64,000 nucleotides of DNA. Source: Marinisporobacter sp. GTDB lineage: Bacteria > Bacillota > Clostridia > Peptostreptococcales > Thermotaleaceae. The stretch covers positions 99,736 to 163,735 of the forward strand of contig JAOARV010000048.1 of assembly GCA_025210395.1 (NCBI GenBank). Reading direction: 5' to 3'. Below, piece by piece: positions 49,080 through 57,354 of the stretch; position 1 is the first letter of the stretch, and every line of letters starts with the position of its first letter. The notes under the pieces were generated by a model. The model saw only the letters and a program-made list of their open reading frames with translations, did not search any database and had not been told where the DNA came from. The position numbers and the translations under genes are program-made.

Positions 49080-49766
49080 ATGTCGAAGTATGTAACGGTT
49101 TTAATACCTGCTTATAATGAAGGGGATCGAATAAAGTCTACTATAGATGCAATAAGCGCTTCAAAATATGTAGATCAAATAGTAATTATAGATGATGGTT
49201 CAAAAGATGATACATATAGTGTTGCAAAAGCCACAGATGCTAAAGTGTATCGATTAGATCAAAATAAAGGCAAAGGCTTTGCATTAAGCTTTGGAATCGA
49301 AAAGGTATATAAGGAAAGTAGTATGATTGCTTTTTTAGATGGGGATATTGGGAAAACAGCATCAGAAATAGATAACTTGATTTTGCCTATTCTAGAAGAC
49401 CAGGCCGATGTTACCATAGCAAGATTTCCAGCAGCAAAGAAAAAAGGTGGCTTTGGACTCGTTAAAAATCTTGCAAAATATGGTGTGAAATTTTATACAG
49501 GACAAACCGTATATACTTCTTTGTCAGGACAAAGGGTTTTTAAGACAGAGGTGCTGAGAAGATTTAAAGAAATCCCTTCTGATTATGGGGTTGAGGTAGG
49601 AATGACTATTGATATTTTAAATATGGGATATAGGATCAAAGAAGTTGATGTAACCATGACCCATAGAGAGACAGGTAGAGATTTTAAAAGCTTTGTCCAT
49701 AGGGGAAGACAATTCTATCAAATATTATTAACATTACTTAGAAAGAGAAAAGAGGTGACAAAGTAA
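49080..49766 (+). CDS. Family 2 glycosyltransferase
   Basis: 228 residues. GT-A fold: TVLIPAYNEGDRIKSTIDAI, IIDDGSKDDT, and the nucleotide-sugar metal site FLDGDIGKT. No transmembrane segment. Overlaps the next gene by one base and belongs to the steA-steB-GT-phosphotransferase unit. Sugar and acceptor unknown; undecaprenyl- or dolichol-phosphate type donors are plausible given the neighbour. Confidence 0.85.
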   Translation: MSKYVTVLIPAYNEGDRIKSTIDAISASKYVDQIVIIDDGSKDDTYSVAKATDAKVYRLDQNKGKGFALSFGIEKVYKESSMIAFLDGDIGKTASEIDNLILPILEDQADVTIARFPAAKKKGGFGLVKNLAKYGVKFYTGQTVYTSLSGQRVFKTEVLRRFKEIPSDYGVEVGMTIDILNMGYRIKEVDVTMTHRETGRDFKSFVHRGRQFYQILLTLLRKRKEVTK

Positions 49767-50578
49767 TGTTAATAAGATTTTCTTGTTTGTTTTTAGGTTT
49801 TGTTTTTACTAAACTCATGGTTCCTATGTTCATGAATCTATTATATGAGACAGAATGTATTAAAAATAATTATAGGGGTGAGAATATTCCTGTAGGTATG
49901 GGGCTTGTGTTTATTCCCGGAATCACATCTCTTGTGATTTTTTTATTACTTTGTCTAAATAAAAGTGATTTTGTTTATGTGGTATTATTCTTAGTAGGAA
50001 CTTTAGGAATGGGATTAGCTGGACTATTAGATGATTTATTAGGAAATAGAAATGTCACAGGATTAAAGGGACATTTTAAAAAGCTCTTAAAGTTTGAATT
50101 GACAACAGGAGGCTTTAAAGCTGCTTTTGGAGGATTATTATCAGTAGCAATCAGTGTAATCATTTCTCATAATATAGTAGATATTTTTATGAACACATTG
50201 ATTATCGCTCTTTTTACTAATTTTATTAATCTATTAGATTTACGACCAGGTAGAGCTTTAAAAGGATTTTTAGTTACGGCGATTATTTTAATCTTAAGTC
50301 CTATTTATAAAGAATTTCGTTTTCTAATGATGGGGCTGATAGGCTGTGTATTAGCTTATATTCCATATGATTTAAAAGCAAAATCTATGATGGGAGATGT
50401 AGGTTCTAATATTTTAGGGATTTCTCTAGGGATTGTATGCAGTAGCTTAGATTTTTCTACAAGAATGATTGCTTTATCCTTTTTAATATTACTACATCTT
50501 TATACGGAGAAATATTCTCTAACAAAAACCATTGAAAAAGTAAAAATATTAAAATATTTTGATGAAATAGGTAGATAA
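49766..50578 (+). CDS. MraY/WecA-like membrane glycosyl-phosphotransferase family protein
   Basis: 270 residues with about eight transmembrane helices. The superfamily loops are present in part: GLLDDLLGNRNVTGLKGHFKKL near residue 90 and NLLDLRPGRALKG near residue 155, with MMGDVGSNILG later. These are the Asp/Asn-rich cytoplasmic loops that bind polyprenyl-phosphate and UDP-sugar in MraY/WecA. It is shorter than true MraY (about 320), so the substrate is uncertain. Confidence 0.8.
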   Translation: MLIRFSCLFLGFVFTKLMVPMFMNLLYETECIKNNYRGENIPVGMGLVFIPGITSLVIFLLLCLNKSDFVYVVLFLVGTLGMGLAGLLDDLLGNRNVTGLKGHFKKLLKFELTTGGFKAAFGGLLSVAISVIISHNIVDIFMNTLIIALFTNFINLLDLRPGRALKGFLVTAIILILSPIYKEFRFLMMGLIGCVLAYIPYDLKAKSMMGDVGSNILGISLGIVCSSLDFSTRMIALSFLILLHLYTEKYSLTKTIEKVKILKYFDEIGR

Positions 50579-50595
50579 AATATCTGCCTTTTTCT
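50569..50595 (+). terminator. Terminator after the glycosyl-phosphotransferase gene
   Basis: AGGTAGATA (50569-50577) and TATCTGCCT (50581-50589), one wobble pair, AAA loop, then TTTTTC; overlaps the stop codon. Confidence 0.75.
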
Positions 50596-50654
50596 TGCAT
50601 AAAGAAGAAATTTTTTTTGCATTTCATAAATTTTTAGTGAAAAGAGGGAAAAAA

Positions 50655-51752
50655 TTGATAGGTATAAAAATGGGAAAAGTTACGAAGATTTTAAATAGAG
50701 ATGAGCAGAAGACGGAAGCTTTAGTGAAAATCAATGATGTAGACTGCAAGGCTGTCAACTATAATCAATTAACTGGAGCTATAGAGATGGGTGATACCTT
50801 ATTATTAAATACTACGGCAGTAGATTTAAACCTTGGAACGGGTGGATATCATTTTGTTATATCTAATTTAGATCAGGCTGAACAGAATTTATCTCAGGGT
50901 GGGCATATTATGAAATTAAGGTATACCCCTTACCAATTAAAAGTATTTGCTGCAGAGGAGCAGGAAAGCACATATCATGAAATATTTAAAAACTTTCAAT
51001 CCTTAAAGGGCATGCCTGTCATTGTAGGAACTTTACATAGTATGCTTTTACCAATGATAGAGATGATCAAATCTATGGATAAAGAGATTAAAATAGCTTA
51101 TATTATGACAGATGGAGCAGCACTTCCTATTAACTTTAGTAATACTGTAAAAAATTTAAAACAAAAAGAGCTAATTAATGGCACCATTACTATTGGGAAT
51201 GCCTTTGGAGGCGATTTAGATTGCATAAATATCTATAATGGTCTTATTGCAGCAAAGGAAATATTAAAATGTGATATAGCTATTGTAACAATGGGACCAG
51301 GGATTGCTGGAACAGGAACAAAATATGGTTTTAGTGGTATAGAGCAAGGACATATACTTGATGCTGTTAATGATTTAGGAGGAAAAGCTATTGCTGCTTT
51401 AAGAATAAGCTTTGCTGATCAACGGAAAAGGCATGAAGGCATTAGCCATCATAGTATGACAGTACTTGATAAAATAAGCAAGACAAGGGCTATGATTCCT
51501 ATTCCTGAATTTGGAAAAAGTAAAAAAGAATATATTTATGATCAGTTAAGTCATACAAGGATTGAAGGAAAACATAAAATAATATCTATGAATATAGGTA
51601 ATGCTATAGATATTCTTAAAAATTCAACTTTTAATATGCGAACAATGGGAAGAAGTTTTTTAGAAGATCAAGAATATTTTATTACAGCTGCTCTAGCAGG
51701 AAAATTAGGAGTTATGGTTTTAGATGATCCTGAATTAAAGCATGTAGAGTAG
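50655..51752 (+). CDS. DUF3866 family protein
   Basis: 365 residues if read from TTG at 50655, six bases after GAGGG; ATG at 50670 is an alternative, and the longer frame back to 50595 crosses the terminator. A conserved Firmicute/Actinobacterial family of unknown function, with motifs LNLGTGGYHFVI, MKLRYTPYQLKV, GMPVIVGTLHSMLLP, VTMGPGIAGTGTKYGFSG and HHSMTVLDK. No transmembrane or known catalytic motif. Its 3' end overlaps a small convergent gene by 41 bases. Confidence 0.8.
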   Translation: MIGIKMGKVTKILNRDEQKTEALVKINDVDCKAVNYNQLTGAIEMGDTLLLNTTAVDLNLGTGGYHFVISNLDQAEQNLSQGGHIMKLRYTPYQLKVFAAEEQESTYHEIFKNFQSLKGMPVIVGTLHSMLLPMIEMIKSMDKEIKIAYIMTDGAALPINFSNTVKNLKQKELINGTITIGNAFGGDLDCINIYNGLIAAKEILKCDIAIVTMGPGIAGTGTKYGFSGIEQGHILDAVNDLGGKAIAALRISFADQRKRHEGISHHSMTVLDKISKTRAMIPIPEFGKSKKEYIYDQLSHTRIEGKHKIISMNIGNAIDILKNSTFNMRTMGRSFLEDQEYFITAALAGKLGVMVLDDPELKHVE

Positions 51753-51843
51753 TATATTCTTTAGAAAGGTCTTCTAAAACTTCTAGTAAATCAGAAATTT
51801 TACCAATGAAGCAAAGATGATTTGCTGTTATGATTTTATACAT
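51712..51843 (-). CDS. mciZ: Probable MciZ-like FtsZ inhibitor, mother-cell sporulation peptide
   Basis: 43 residues on the minus strand, ATG at 51843-51841, behind AAGGACGTG. It begins MYKIITANHLCFIGKISDLL and ends in an amphipathic helix (TTLHALIQDHLKP). Bacillus MciZ is 40 residues with the same layout: a short beta-strand with a GK pair, a helix, then a second helix ending near KP. It lies next to nudF, as I recall for Bacillus. A SigE-type promoter precedes it, matching the known mother-cell expression of mciZ. MciZ caps FtsZ filaments and blocks Z-ring formation after polar division. Identity is low and the call rests on pattern, context and promoter. Confidence 0.5.
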   Translation of the reverse strand: MYKIITANHLCFIGKISDLLEVLEDLSKEYTTLHALIQDHLKP

Positions 51844-51867
51844 TTTATCACGTCCTTAAAGTTTTGT

Positions 51868-51884
51868 TACCATAGTATATGGTA
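51868..51884. promoter_or_regulatory. Inverted repeat overlapping the mciZ promoter
   Basis: TACCATA (51868-51874) and TATGGTA (51878-51884) are perfect 7-bp arms with a 3-bp centre, lying on the minus-strand -10 region between mciZ and nudF. Possible operator. Confidence 0.35.
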
Positions 51885-51900
51885 GCTTGTCTTAAAATAT
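51874..51900 (-). promoter_or_regulatory. SigE-type promoter of mciZ
   Basis: On the minus strand: GAATATTT (-35 part, with ATATTT complementary to 51895-51900), a 13-bp spacer and CATATACT (complement of 51874-51881). The -10 fits CATAYAHT exactly and the -35 fits KMATATTT. Confidence 0.55.
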
Positions 51901-51918
51901 TCCTAGGGGAGGTAAGAG

Positions 51919-52452
51919 ATGATACCAAATGAAATTACTATTAAATCTGAGCAAATTTTTGAGGGAAAGATGATCAATCTACGAGTAGATACGGTTTCAT
52001 TACCAGGAGAAAAAGAGGCTACTCGAGAAATTGTAGAACATCCTGGAGCTGTAGCTGTTGTACCTATTACAGAGGATAATAAAATTATTATGGTAAAACA
52101 GTTTAGAAAACCAGTGGAGCGTATTTTACTAGAGATTCCAGCAGGTAAAATAGACAAAGGTGAAGCGCCCTTAGTTTGTGCTAAAAGGGAATTGAAAGAA
52201 GAAACTGGATATGAATCAAAAGATATAAAATTCTTATTTAGTTTTTATACATCAGCTGGATTTTCAAATGAAGTAATACACTTATATTTAGCAAAAGACC
52301 TTGTTAGTGGGGAAGCATGCCCAGATGAGGATGAATATATTGAGCTTGAATATATGAAGATCAACGAACTAGTGAAAATGATTTATGATGGAAAAATAAA
52401 GGACAGTAAGACCATTATGGCTATTTTAGCAGTAAAGGATCTACTTGAATAA
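51919..52452 (+). CDS. nudF: ADP-ribose pyrophosphatase (Nudix)
   Basis: 177 residues. It hydrolyses ADP-ribose to AMP and ribose-5-phosphate. The Nudix box reads GKIDKGEAPLVCAKRELKEE followed by TGYE, with upstream EHPGAVAVVPI and KQFRKPVERILLEIPAG typical of the ADPRase subfamily. Start ATG follows AGGGGAGGTAAGAG. It precedes spoIIM, as in Bacillus (nudF, spoIIM, fur, yqzK, xerD). Confidence 0.93.
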   Translation: MIPNEITIKSEQIFEGKMINLRVDTVSLPGEKEATREIVEHPGAVAVVPITEDNKIIMVKQFRKPVERILLEIPAGKIDKGEAPLVCAKRELKEETGYESKDIKFLFSFYTSAGFSNEVIHLYLAKDLVSGEACPDEDEYIELEYMKINELVKMIYDGKIKDSKTIMAILAVKDLLE

Positions 52453-52483
52453 TAAAAATGGGACAAAATATATAAGACAAGTC

Positions 52484-52510
52484 ATAATGTTCCCCTATCT
52501 TGCATAATAT
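52484..52510 (+). promoter_or_regulatory. Possible SigE promoter of spoIIM
   Basis: ATAATG (52484-52489), 13-bp spacer, CATAATAT (52503-52510). Two mismatches in all against the SigE consensus. Bacillus spoIIM is SigE-controlled, which supports a weak call. Confidence 0.35.
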
Positions 52511-52546
52511 TTTACAAACAAAAGATATGTGAGAGGGGGATTTGTT

Positions 52547-53194
52547 TTGCTCAAAAAATTTCGAACCATTGCAGTTAAACATATACAAGGGAATGGTGTG
52601 ATATATTTTTTTGTATGCATGTTTTTTATTATAGGAATTTCATCGGGAGCTTTTATTGTAAAGGCATTAGCAGATTATCAAAAACAAGAACTGATCAGCT
52701 ATATGAGGAGCTTCTTTCAAATTCTTAGTAATAAACCTATTGATGCTTCTTCTGTATTAAAACAATCGCTAATAAATAATTTACAGACAGCAGCTTTGAT
52801 TTGGATTCTTGGAATAACGGTTATAGGAATGCCTCTAATATTATTACTAGTTGCTATACGTGGTTTGATTATAGGTTTTACAGTAGGTTTTTTGGTAGAA
52901 CAACTTGGAATGAAAGGAATTCTTTTTTCTTTGATTTCTATTTTCCCACAGAATTTATTGATTATACCAAGTATTATTGTTATTGCTGTTATTGGCATTG
53001 GATTCTCGAAAATGATTGTTCAAAATAGACTCAATAAATCCTATACATCCTATAATATGAATAATAGTACTTTTAAGCAATTTATTTTATATAGTACCAT
53101 TAATGCATCCATTTTCTTTTTTATTATAGTAGGAAGTATGATTGAAGCTTATGTAACACCTATATTCATGAAAGCACTTTCTAAGTATATGTAG
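52547..53194 (+). CDS. spoIIM: Stage II sporulation protein M
   Basis: 215 residues from TTG at 52547, ten bases after GAGGGGG. Membrane scaffold of the DMP complex (SpoIID-SpoIIM-SpoIIP) that drives septal peptidoglycan dissolution and engulfment. About five transmembrane helices: residues about 20-42, 82-115, 120-160, 180-205. Matches the family length (about 214). Co-transcribed with the DUF4227 gene 12 bases on. Confidence 0.93.
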   Translation: MLKKFRTIAVKHIQGNGVIYFFVCMFFIIGISSGAFIVKALADYQKQELISYMRSFFQILSNKPIDASSVLKQSLINNLQTAALIWILGITVIGMPLILLLVAIRGLIIGFTVGFLVEQLGMKGILFSLISIFPQNLLIIPSIIVIAVIGIGFSKMIVQNRLNKSYTSYNMNNSTFKQFILYSTINASIFFFIIVGSMIEAYVTPIFMKALSKYM

Positions 53195-53206
53195 GAGGCT
53201 TTAAAA

Positions 53207-53425
53207 ATGACTAAATATGTAGGTTTATTCTTTAAAATTATATTGATTTTAATTATATTTTCAATTTTATTGCCTCAATTGGTTGATCATTTCATCAATA
53301 TGTTTATTATTCAGGAAAGAAATCATATTCCTAGAGGAAATAGTACCTTTGTATCTAATTCATATATACAACACAATAGTTTTACGGAAAATTTTTCTCG
53401 AATTTTAAAATGTATCATGAAATAA
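53207..53425 (+). CDS. Small membrane protein, YqzK/DUF4227-like
   Basis: 72 residues: an N-terminal helix KYVGLFFKIILILIIFSILL followed by a short polar tail. In Bacillus the DUF4227 protein YqzK lies between fur and xerD in the same block; here fur is missing and this gene comes straight after spoIIM. Function unknown. Confidence 0.6.
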   Translation: MTKYVGLFFKIILILIIFSILLPQLVDHFINMFIIQERNHIPRGNSTFVSNSYIQHNSFTENFSRILKCIMK

Positions 53426-53503
53426 TAAAAAGATTAGAGGAATTTTATTATATTTGTTGAATAATATCAAAGAGCAGATCTACAAACAAAGGGGATAAAT
53501 TTT

Positions 53504-54391
53504 ATGAATAATTACTTAGAAGGTTTTACCCAGTATTTAGTTGATGAAAAGGAAGTATCTAAAAATACTTTAGAGTCATATAAAAGAGATATTTTGCAAT
53601 TGATTTATTTCTTAAAAGAAAAAAATATAAAATATATTAAAGAGATGAACAAGACAACAATTATTACATATTTATTATATTTACAAAAATCTGGGAAAGC
53701 TACCTCTACTATTTCTAGAAATCTTGCATCTATTCGATCTTTTTCTCAGTTTTTGCTGAATGAGAAATATATAGATAAAGACCCAACGATTCATTTAGAA
53801 TCTCCTAAATCAGAGAAGCGACTGCCTGCTATTTTAACATTAAAAGAAGTAGAGCTATTATTGGCTCAACCTGATGAAAATAGTGAAAAAGGCATAAGAG
53901 ATAAAGCCATGCTTGAACTTTTGTATGCAACAGGTATACGTGTTTCTGAATTGGTAGCATTAGATTATTCTCATGCAAATTTAGAGATGGCATATATTAA
54001 ATGTTGCAAGAATAATTCAAAAGAAAGAGTCATTCCAATGGGATCTATGGCGAAAAAGGCGTTAGAAAAATATATGAAAGACGTGCGTGAAAATATTATT
54101 AAGGAAGAAACGGAAGAATCTTTATTTGTGAATTATTATGGGAGACGATTGACACGACAAGGTTTTTGGAAAATCATTAAAAAATATACACAGCAAGCGA
54201 AAATTGATAAAAAAATTACACCTCATACTTTAAGACATTCTTTTGCAACCCATCTAATTCAAAATGGCGCTGATTTAAAATCTGTTCAAGAAATGCTAGG
54301 ACATTCAGACATTTCAACTACTCAAGTATATACACTCCTTACAAAAAACAAAGTTAAAGAAGTTTATAATAAAACACATCCAAGAGCCTAA
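53504..54391 (+). CDS. xerD: Site-specific tyrosine recombinase XerD
   Basis: 295 residues. It resolves chromosome dimers at dif with a XerC partner. N-terminal SAM-like core-binding domain, then the catalytic domain with R (ATGIRVSEL), K (KNNSKERVIP), HxxR (TPHTLRHSFATHLI), H (LGHSDISTTQ) and the nucleophile Tyr in VYTLL. Position after spoIIM/yqzK matches Bacillus xerD (ripX), so this is the chromosomal enzyme, not a mobile integrase. Confidence 0.94.
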   Translation: MNNYLEGFTQYLVDEKEVSKNTLESYKRDILQLIYFLKEKNIKYIKEMNKTTIITYLLYLQKSGKATSTISRNLASIRSFSQFLLNEKYIDKDPTIHLESPKSEKRLPAILTLKEVELLLAQPDENSEKGIRDKAMLELLYATGIRVSELVALDYSHANLEMAYIKCCKNNSKERVIPMGSMAKKALEKYMKDVRENIIKEETEESLFVNYYGRRLTRQGFWKIIKKYTQQAKIDKKITPHTLRHSFATHLIQNGADLKSVQEMLGHSDISTTQVYTLLTKNKVKEVYNKTHPRA

Positions 54392-54405
54392 TGAGGCTCT
54401 TTTTA
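54383..54405 (+). terminator. Terminator after xerD
   Basis: AGAGCCT (54383-54389) and AGGCTCT (54394-54400) with an AATG loop, then TTTT. Overlaps the stop codon. Confidence 0.8.
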
Positions 54406-54414
54406 CTTGCTAGA

Positions 54415-54561
54415 AAATTATAAAATTCAGAATCTGTGGATAACTTATGATTGAGAAATCAAATGTTTGACTACCTTGAGTAAGTTTTATTACAAAAGAA
54501 TAGTTTTGTAATAAAACTTGCGAAATGAGCATATGCGATTAGCTACATGCGAATTTTTTTA
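54415..54561 (+). repeat. 147-bp structured intergenic repeat, copy 2
   Basis: Same orientation as copy 1 and 144/147 identical. The 16-bp stem is intact, with the loop reading GAATAG instead of GAATAA. It lies between the xerD terminator and the SigF-type promoter of dacF. A further short match (ATAAATGTC) occurs 20-30 bases downstream of both copies. Confidence 0.9.
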
Positions 54562-54602
54562 TATAGCAATTATTTCATTCAATGCGATAAATGTCCTCTC
54601 AC

Positions 54603-54632
54603 GTATAACTATAGTAATAGGTGGAAAAGATA
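54603..54632 (+). promoter_or_regulatory. Candidate forespore SigF-type promoter of dacF
   Basis: GTATA (54603-54607), 15-bp spacer, GGAAAAGATA (54623-54632): one mismatch to the SigF consensus (GYATA, 14-16 bp, GGNNANAHTR). Bacillus dacF is transcribed by SigF and SigG. Confidence 0.5.
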
Positions 54633-54664
54633 AGATTAAATAAAAATAGCAAGGAGGACTGAAT

Positions 54665-55831
54665 ATGAAATTAAAAAGTAGTAAAATAATTGTTTTTTCA
54701 ATATGTTTCATATTAATTTTCAGCAATTGTTGTTTACTTGTAAGTGCCCAAGATTTTGATGTAAATGTTAGGGCAGCAATATTAATAGACGCTGCTAGTG
54801 GAAGAATTATATATGAAAAAAATAGCCATGATAAGCTTCCACCTGCTAGTGTAACGAAGGTTATGACCATGTTATTGACTATGGAAGCTATTGATAAAGG
54901 TGCTATCTCTCTAGAAGATAAGGTGCTTATCAGTGATCGAGCTTCATCTATGGGAGGGAGTCAGCTTTACTTAGAACCTGGTGAAGAGAAAACAATAGAC
55001 CAATTGTTAAAAGGTATTGCAGTAGCTTCTGCAAATGATGCCTGTGTAGCTTTAGGAGAGCATATTAGTGGAACTGAAGAAATGTTTGTAAAAAAAATGA
55101 ATGAAAAAGCAAAAAAACTTGGAATGAAGGATACTCAGTTTATGAATACAAATGGATTACCTCAAGAAGGACACTATACAAGCGCCTATGATATTTCACT
55201 CATGTCTCAGGAGTTACTTAAGTATCCTAAAATTCATGATTATTTAAGTATTTGGATGTCTACCATGAAAGTCGGTTTAAAAAATAAAACGCAAACTAAT
55301 TTGCAGCTTACAAACACAAATAAATTAATCAGAAATTATCCAGGAGCAAATGGAATAAAAACTGGATATACTTCTGAAGCGAAATATTGTTTATCTGCAT
55401 CTGCTACAAAAAATGACCTTACACTAATTGCAGTGATTTTAGGAGGGGCTACATCGGATATAAGATTTAATGAAGCAAAGAAACTATTGAATTATGGATT
55501 TGCAGCATACAGTAGCGTTCAAATTGCAAAAAAAAATCAAATAATAGATGAGATGATGGTTGAAAAGGGAAAAGAGACAAAGGTAAATGTTGTTGCTAAA
55601 GAGAATTTAAGTGCTTTAGTAAAAAAGGGAGAAGAAAATAAGGTACAAAAGGAAATTATATTACCTCAAAGTATAAAAGCTCCCTTTGAAGCAAATGAAA
55701 AGATTGGAGAAATAATCCTAAAAAAGGAAGATCAGGAAATTGGTAGAGTAGATATAGTAACTGAAAGAGGGGTAAAAAGAGCTAATTTCTTAAATATGTT
55801 TACTAAATTAATGAAAGAAGTTGTACAATAA
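54665..55831 (+). CDS. dacF: D-alanyl-D-alanine carboxypeptidase DacF-type (PBP5 family)
   Basis: 388 residues with an N-terminal signal peptide (about 1-30). Removes the terminal D-Ala from peptidoglycan stem peptides, tuning spore cortex cross-linking. Active-site motifs SVTK (nucleophile Ser, residue about 60), SAN and KTG (GIKTGYTSEAKYC); a C-terminal PBP5_C beta domain follows from about 275. Sporulation role inferred from the promoter and family. A second paralogue lies 3 kb downstream. Confidence 0.88.
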   Translation: MKLKSSKIIVFSICFILIFSNCCLLVSAQDFDVNVRAAILIDAASGRIIYEKNSHDKLPPASVTKVMTMLLTMEAIDKGAISLEDKVLISDRASSMGGSQLYLEPGEEKTIDQLLKGIAVASANDACVALGEHISGTEEMFVKKMNEKAKKLGMKDTQFMNTNGLPQEGHYTSAYDISLMSQELLKYPKIHDYLSIWMSTMKVGLKNKTQTNLQLTNTNKLIRNYPGANGIKTGYTSEAKYCLSASATKNDLTLIAVILGGATSDIRFNEAKKLLNYGFAAYSSVQIAKKNQIIDEMMVEKGKETKVNVVAKENLSALVKKGEENKVQKEIILPQSIKAPFEANEKIGEIILKKEDQEIGRVDIVTERGVKRANFLNMFTKLMKEVVQ

Positions 55832-55837
55832 AGAATA

Positions 55838-55879
55838 AAAAAAGAAGTAATTACAAAAATGTGTAATTACTTCTTTTTT
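55838..55879 (+). terminator. Terminator after dacF
   Basis: A perfect 17-bp stem joins 55838-55854 (six A then GAAGTAATTAC) and 55863-55879 (GTAATTACTTC then six T). Confidence 0.9.
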
Positions 55880-55901
55880 ATTTTTTTAGTGTGAGTAAGT
55901 A

Positions 55902-55910
55902 TGATATAAT
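55902..55910 (+). promoter_or_regulatory. Extended -10 promoter of scpA-scpB
   Basis: TG (55902-55903), one base, TATAAT (55905-55910). The -35 is only a T-rich stretch. Confidence 0.55.
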
Positions 55911-55966
55911 AATGTAGCGTATGTGCTATTGAGATAATAAACCATTATGATAAAGTAGGTGAAAAT

Positions 55967-56722
55967 ATGTCATATAATGTAAAACTTGAAGTTTTTGAAG
56001 GTCCTTTTGATTTATTATTTCATCTTATAGAGAAATCAAAAGTAGATATATATAATATACCTATTGCGGATATAGCAGAACAATATATACAATATATTGA
56101 AGATATGAAAAAATTTGATTTAGAAGTAACCAGTGAATTTCTAGTAATGGCAGCAACCCTTATAGAAATAAAATCAAAGATGCTTTTGCCTAACAAACAA
56201 GAAGAACAATTAGAAATGGAAATTTGTGAAGAAGATCCAAGACAGGATTTAGTAAAGCGATTGATTGAGTATAAAAAATATAAAAATATAGCTGTAACAT
56301 TAAAAGATCGAGAAGAAATATATACGAAGATTTTTTATAAGCAACCAGAGCAATTTGATGCATTTATAAGTGATAATGAAAGAGAACTTGAAAATTTAGA
56401 AATAGTAGATCTTATAGATGCTTTTCATCATCTTCTGGAAAAGAGGAAAAAAGCATCTAAAGCTACTATTAATTTGAAAGAAATCAAACGGGATGAAATA
56501 ACAATAGAGGATAAGATTGATCAGATTAAAAATTTTTTTGCAGAAACGGTCTCATTAGATTTTGAAAAATTGTTTTCTAATCCATTTACTAGAAATGAAA
56601 TTGTGGTAACCTTTTTAGCGTTATTAGAATTAATTAAGTTAAAATTTATTGTGGTGCAACAAAATAAAATATTTGGAAATATCATTGTAAAAAGAAACAT
56701 GATAAGTAATGAGGTGCAATAA
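55967..56722 (+). CDS. scpA: Segregation and condensation protein A (kleisin)
   Basis: 251 residues. Kleisin of the SMC-ScpAB condensin. N-terminal SMC-neck-binding part (YNVKLEVFEGPFDLLFHLIEKSKVDIYNIPI) and a C-terminal winged helix that binds the SMC cap (FLALLELIKLKFIVVQQ). Followed two bases later by scpB. Confidence 0.95.
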   Translation: MSYNVKLEVFEGPFDLLFHLIEKSKVDIYNIPIADIAEQYIQYIEDMKKFDLEVTSEFLVMAATLIEIKSKMLLPNKQEEQLEMEICEEDPRQDLVKRLIEYKKYKNIAVTLKDREEIYTKIFYKQPEQFDAFISDNERELENLEIVDLIDAFHHLLEKRKKASKATINLKEIKRDEITIEDKIDQIKNFFAETVSLDFEKLFSNPFTRNEIVVTFLALLELIKLKFIVVQQNKIFGNIIVKRNMISNEVQ

Positions 56723-56724
56723 AA

Positions 56725-57261
56725 ATGGAAGAAAAAGAAATTAAATCAATCATGGAATCAATGCTATTTGTGTGGGGAGATCCTTTAAGCATTAAATTAA
56801 TTGGTGAAACGTTAAATTTACCACCTGAGTTTATTAGAAAATGCTTGATTGATTTAAAAAAAGAATATGAAATATCTGATAGAGGTATTCAAATAGTGGA
56901 AGTGAATAATCATTTTCAATTATGCACGAATAATAAGCACTTTGAATATATTCAAAAGCTATGTACACCTCCTCAAAATAAAGGGTTGACACAAGCAGCC
57001 CTAGAAGTTATTGCAATTATAGCATATAATCAGCCCATTACGAGACCTGAAATTGAAGGGATAAGAGGGGTAAAAAGCGATAAGGCAATCAATACCTTAA
57101 TAGAAAAAGAATTGATTGCAGAAACTGGAAGACTTGAAAAGACAGGACGTCCTATTTTGTATGGAACTACAGACATATTTTTAAAATCTTTTGGATTAAA
57201 TAGTATAAAAGATTTACCTAGTATAGAGGAATTTGAAAGTTTAGATTTCACCGATAAATAA
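56725..57261 (+). CDS. scpB: Segregation and condensation protein B
   Basis: 178 residues, two winged-helix domains that dimerise and hold the ScpA linker. Motifs: IKSIMESMLFVWGDPLSIKLI and ALEVIAIIAYNQPITRPEIEGIRGVKSD, the most conserved part of the family. Cotranscribed with scpA, same terminator. Confidence 0.95.
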   Translation: MEEKEIKSIMESMLFVWGDPLSIKLIGETLNLPPEFIRKCLIDLKKEYEISDRGIQIVEVNNHFQLCTNNKHFEYIQKLCTPPQNKGLTQAALEVIAIIAYNQPITRPEIEGIRGVKSDKAINTLIEKELIAETGRLEKTGRPILYGTTDIFLKSFGLNSIKDLPSIEEFESLDFTDK

Positions 57262-57284
57262 ATTATCGGTGTTTATTTTTTTTT
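57249..57284 (+). terminator. Terminator after scpB
   Basis: CACCGATAA (57249-57257) and TTATCGGTG (57263-57271), 5-base loop, then a long T-rich tract. Overlaps the scpB stop codon. Confidence 0.85.
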
Positions 57285-57354
57285 GACAACTTTTGAGAGT
57301 GTATTTTTTTATACTATTGGAAAAAATATACTATGTACTTTGTGTAGAGAGGTG

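Noticed and set aside
53504..54391. XerD as a mobile-element integrase
   Set aside because: Its neighbours and sequence match the chromosomal xerD locus of Firmicutes.
57283..57315. TTGACA and TATACT as a promoter of the DUF2953 gene
   Set aside because: The spacer is 21 bp, too long for a normal vegetative promoter; a sporulation promoter is possible but I could not match one.
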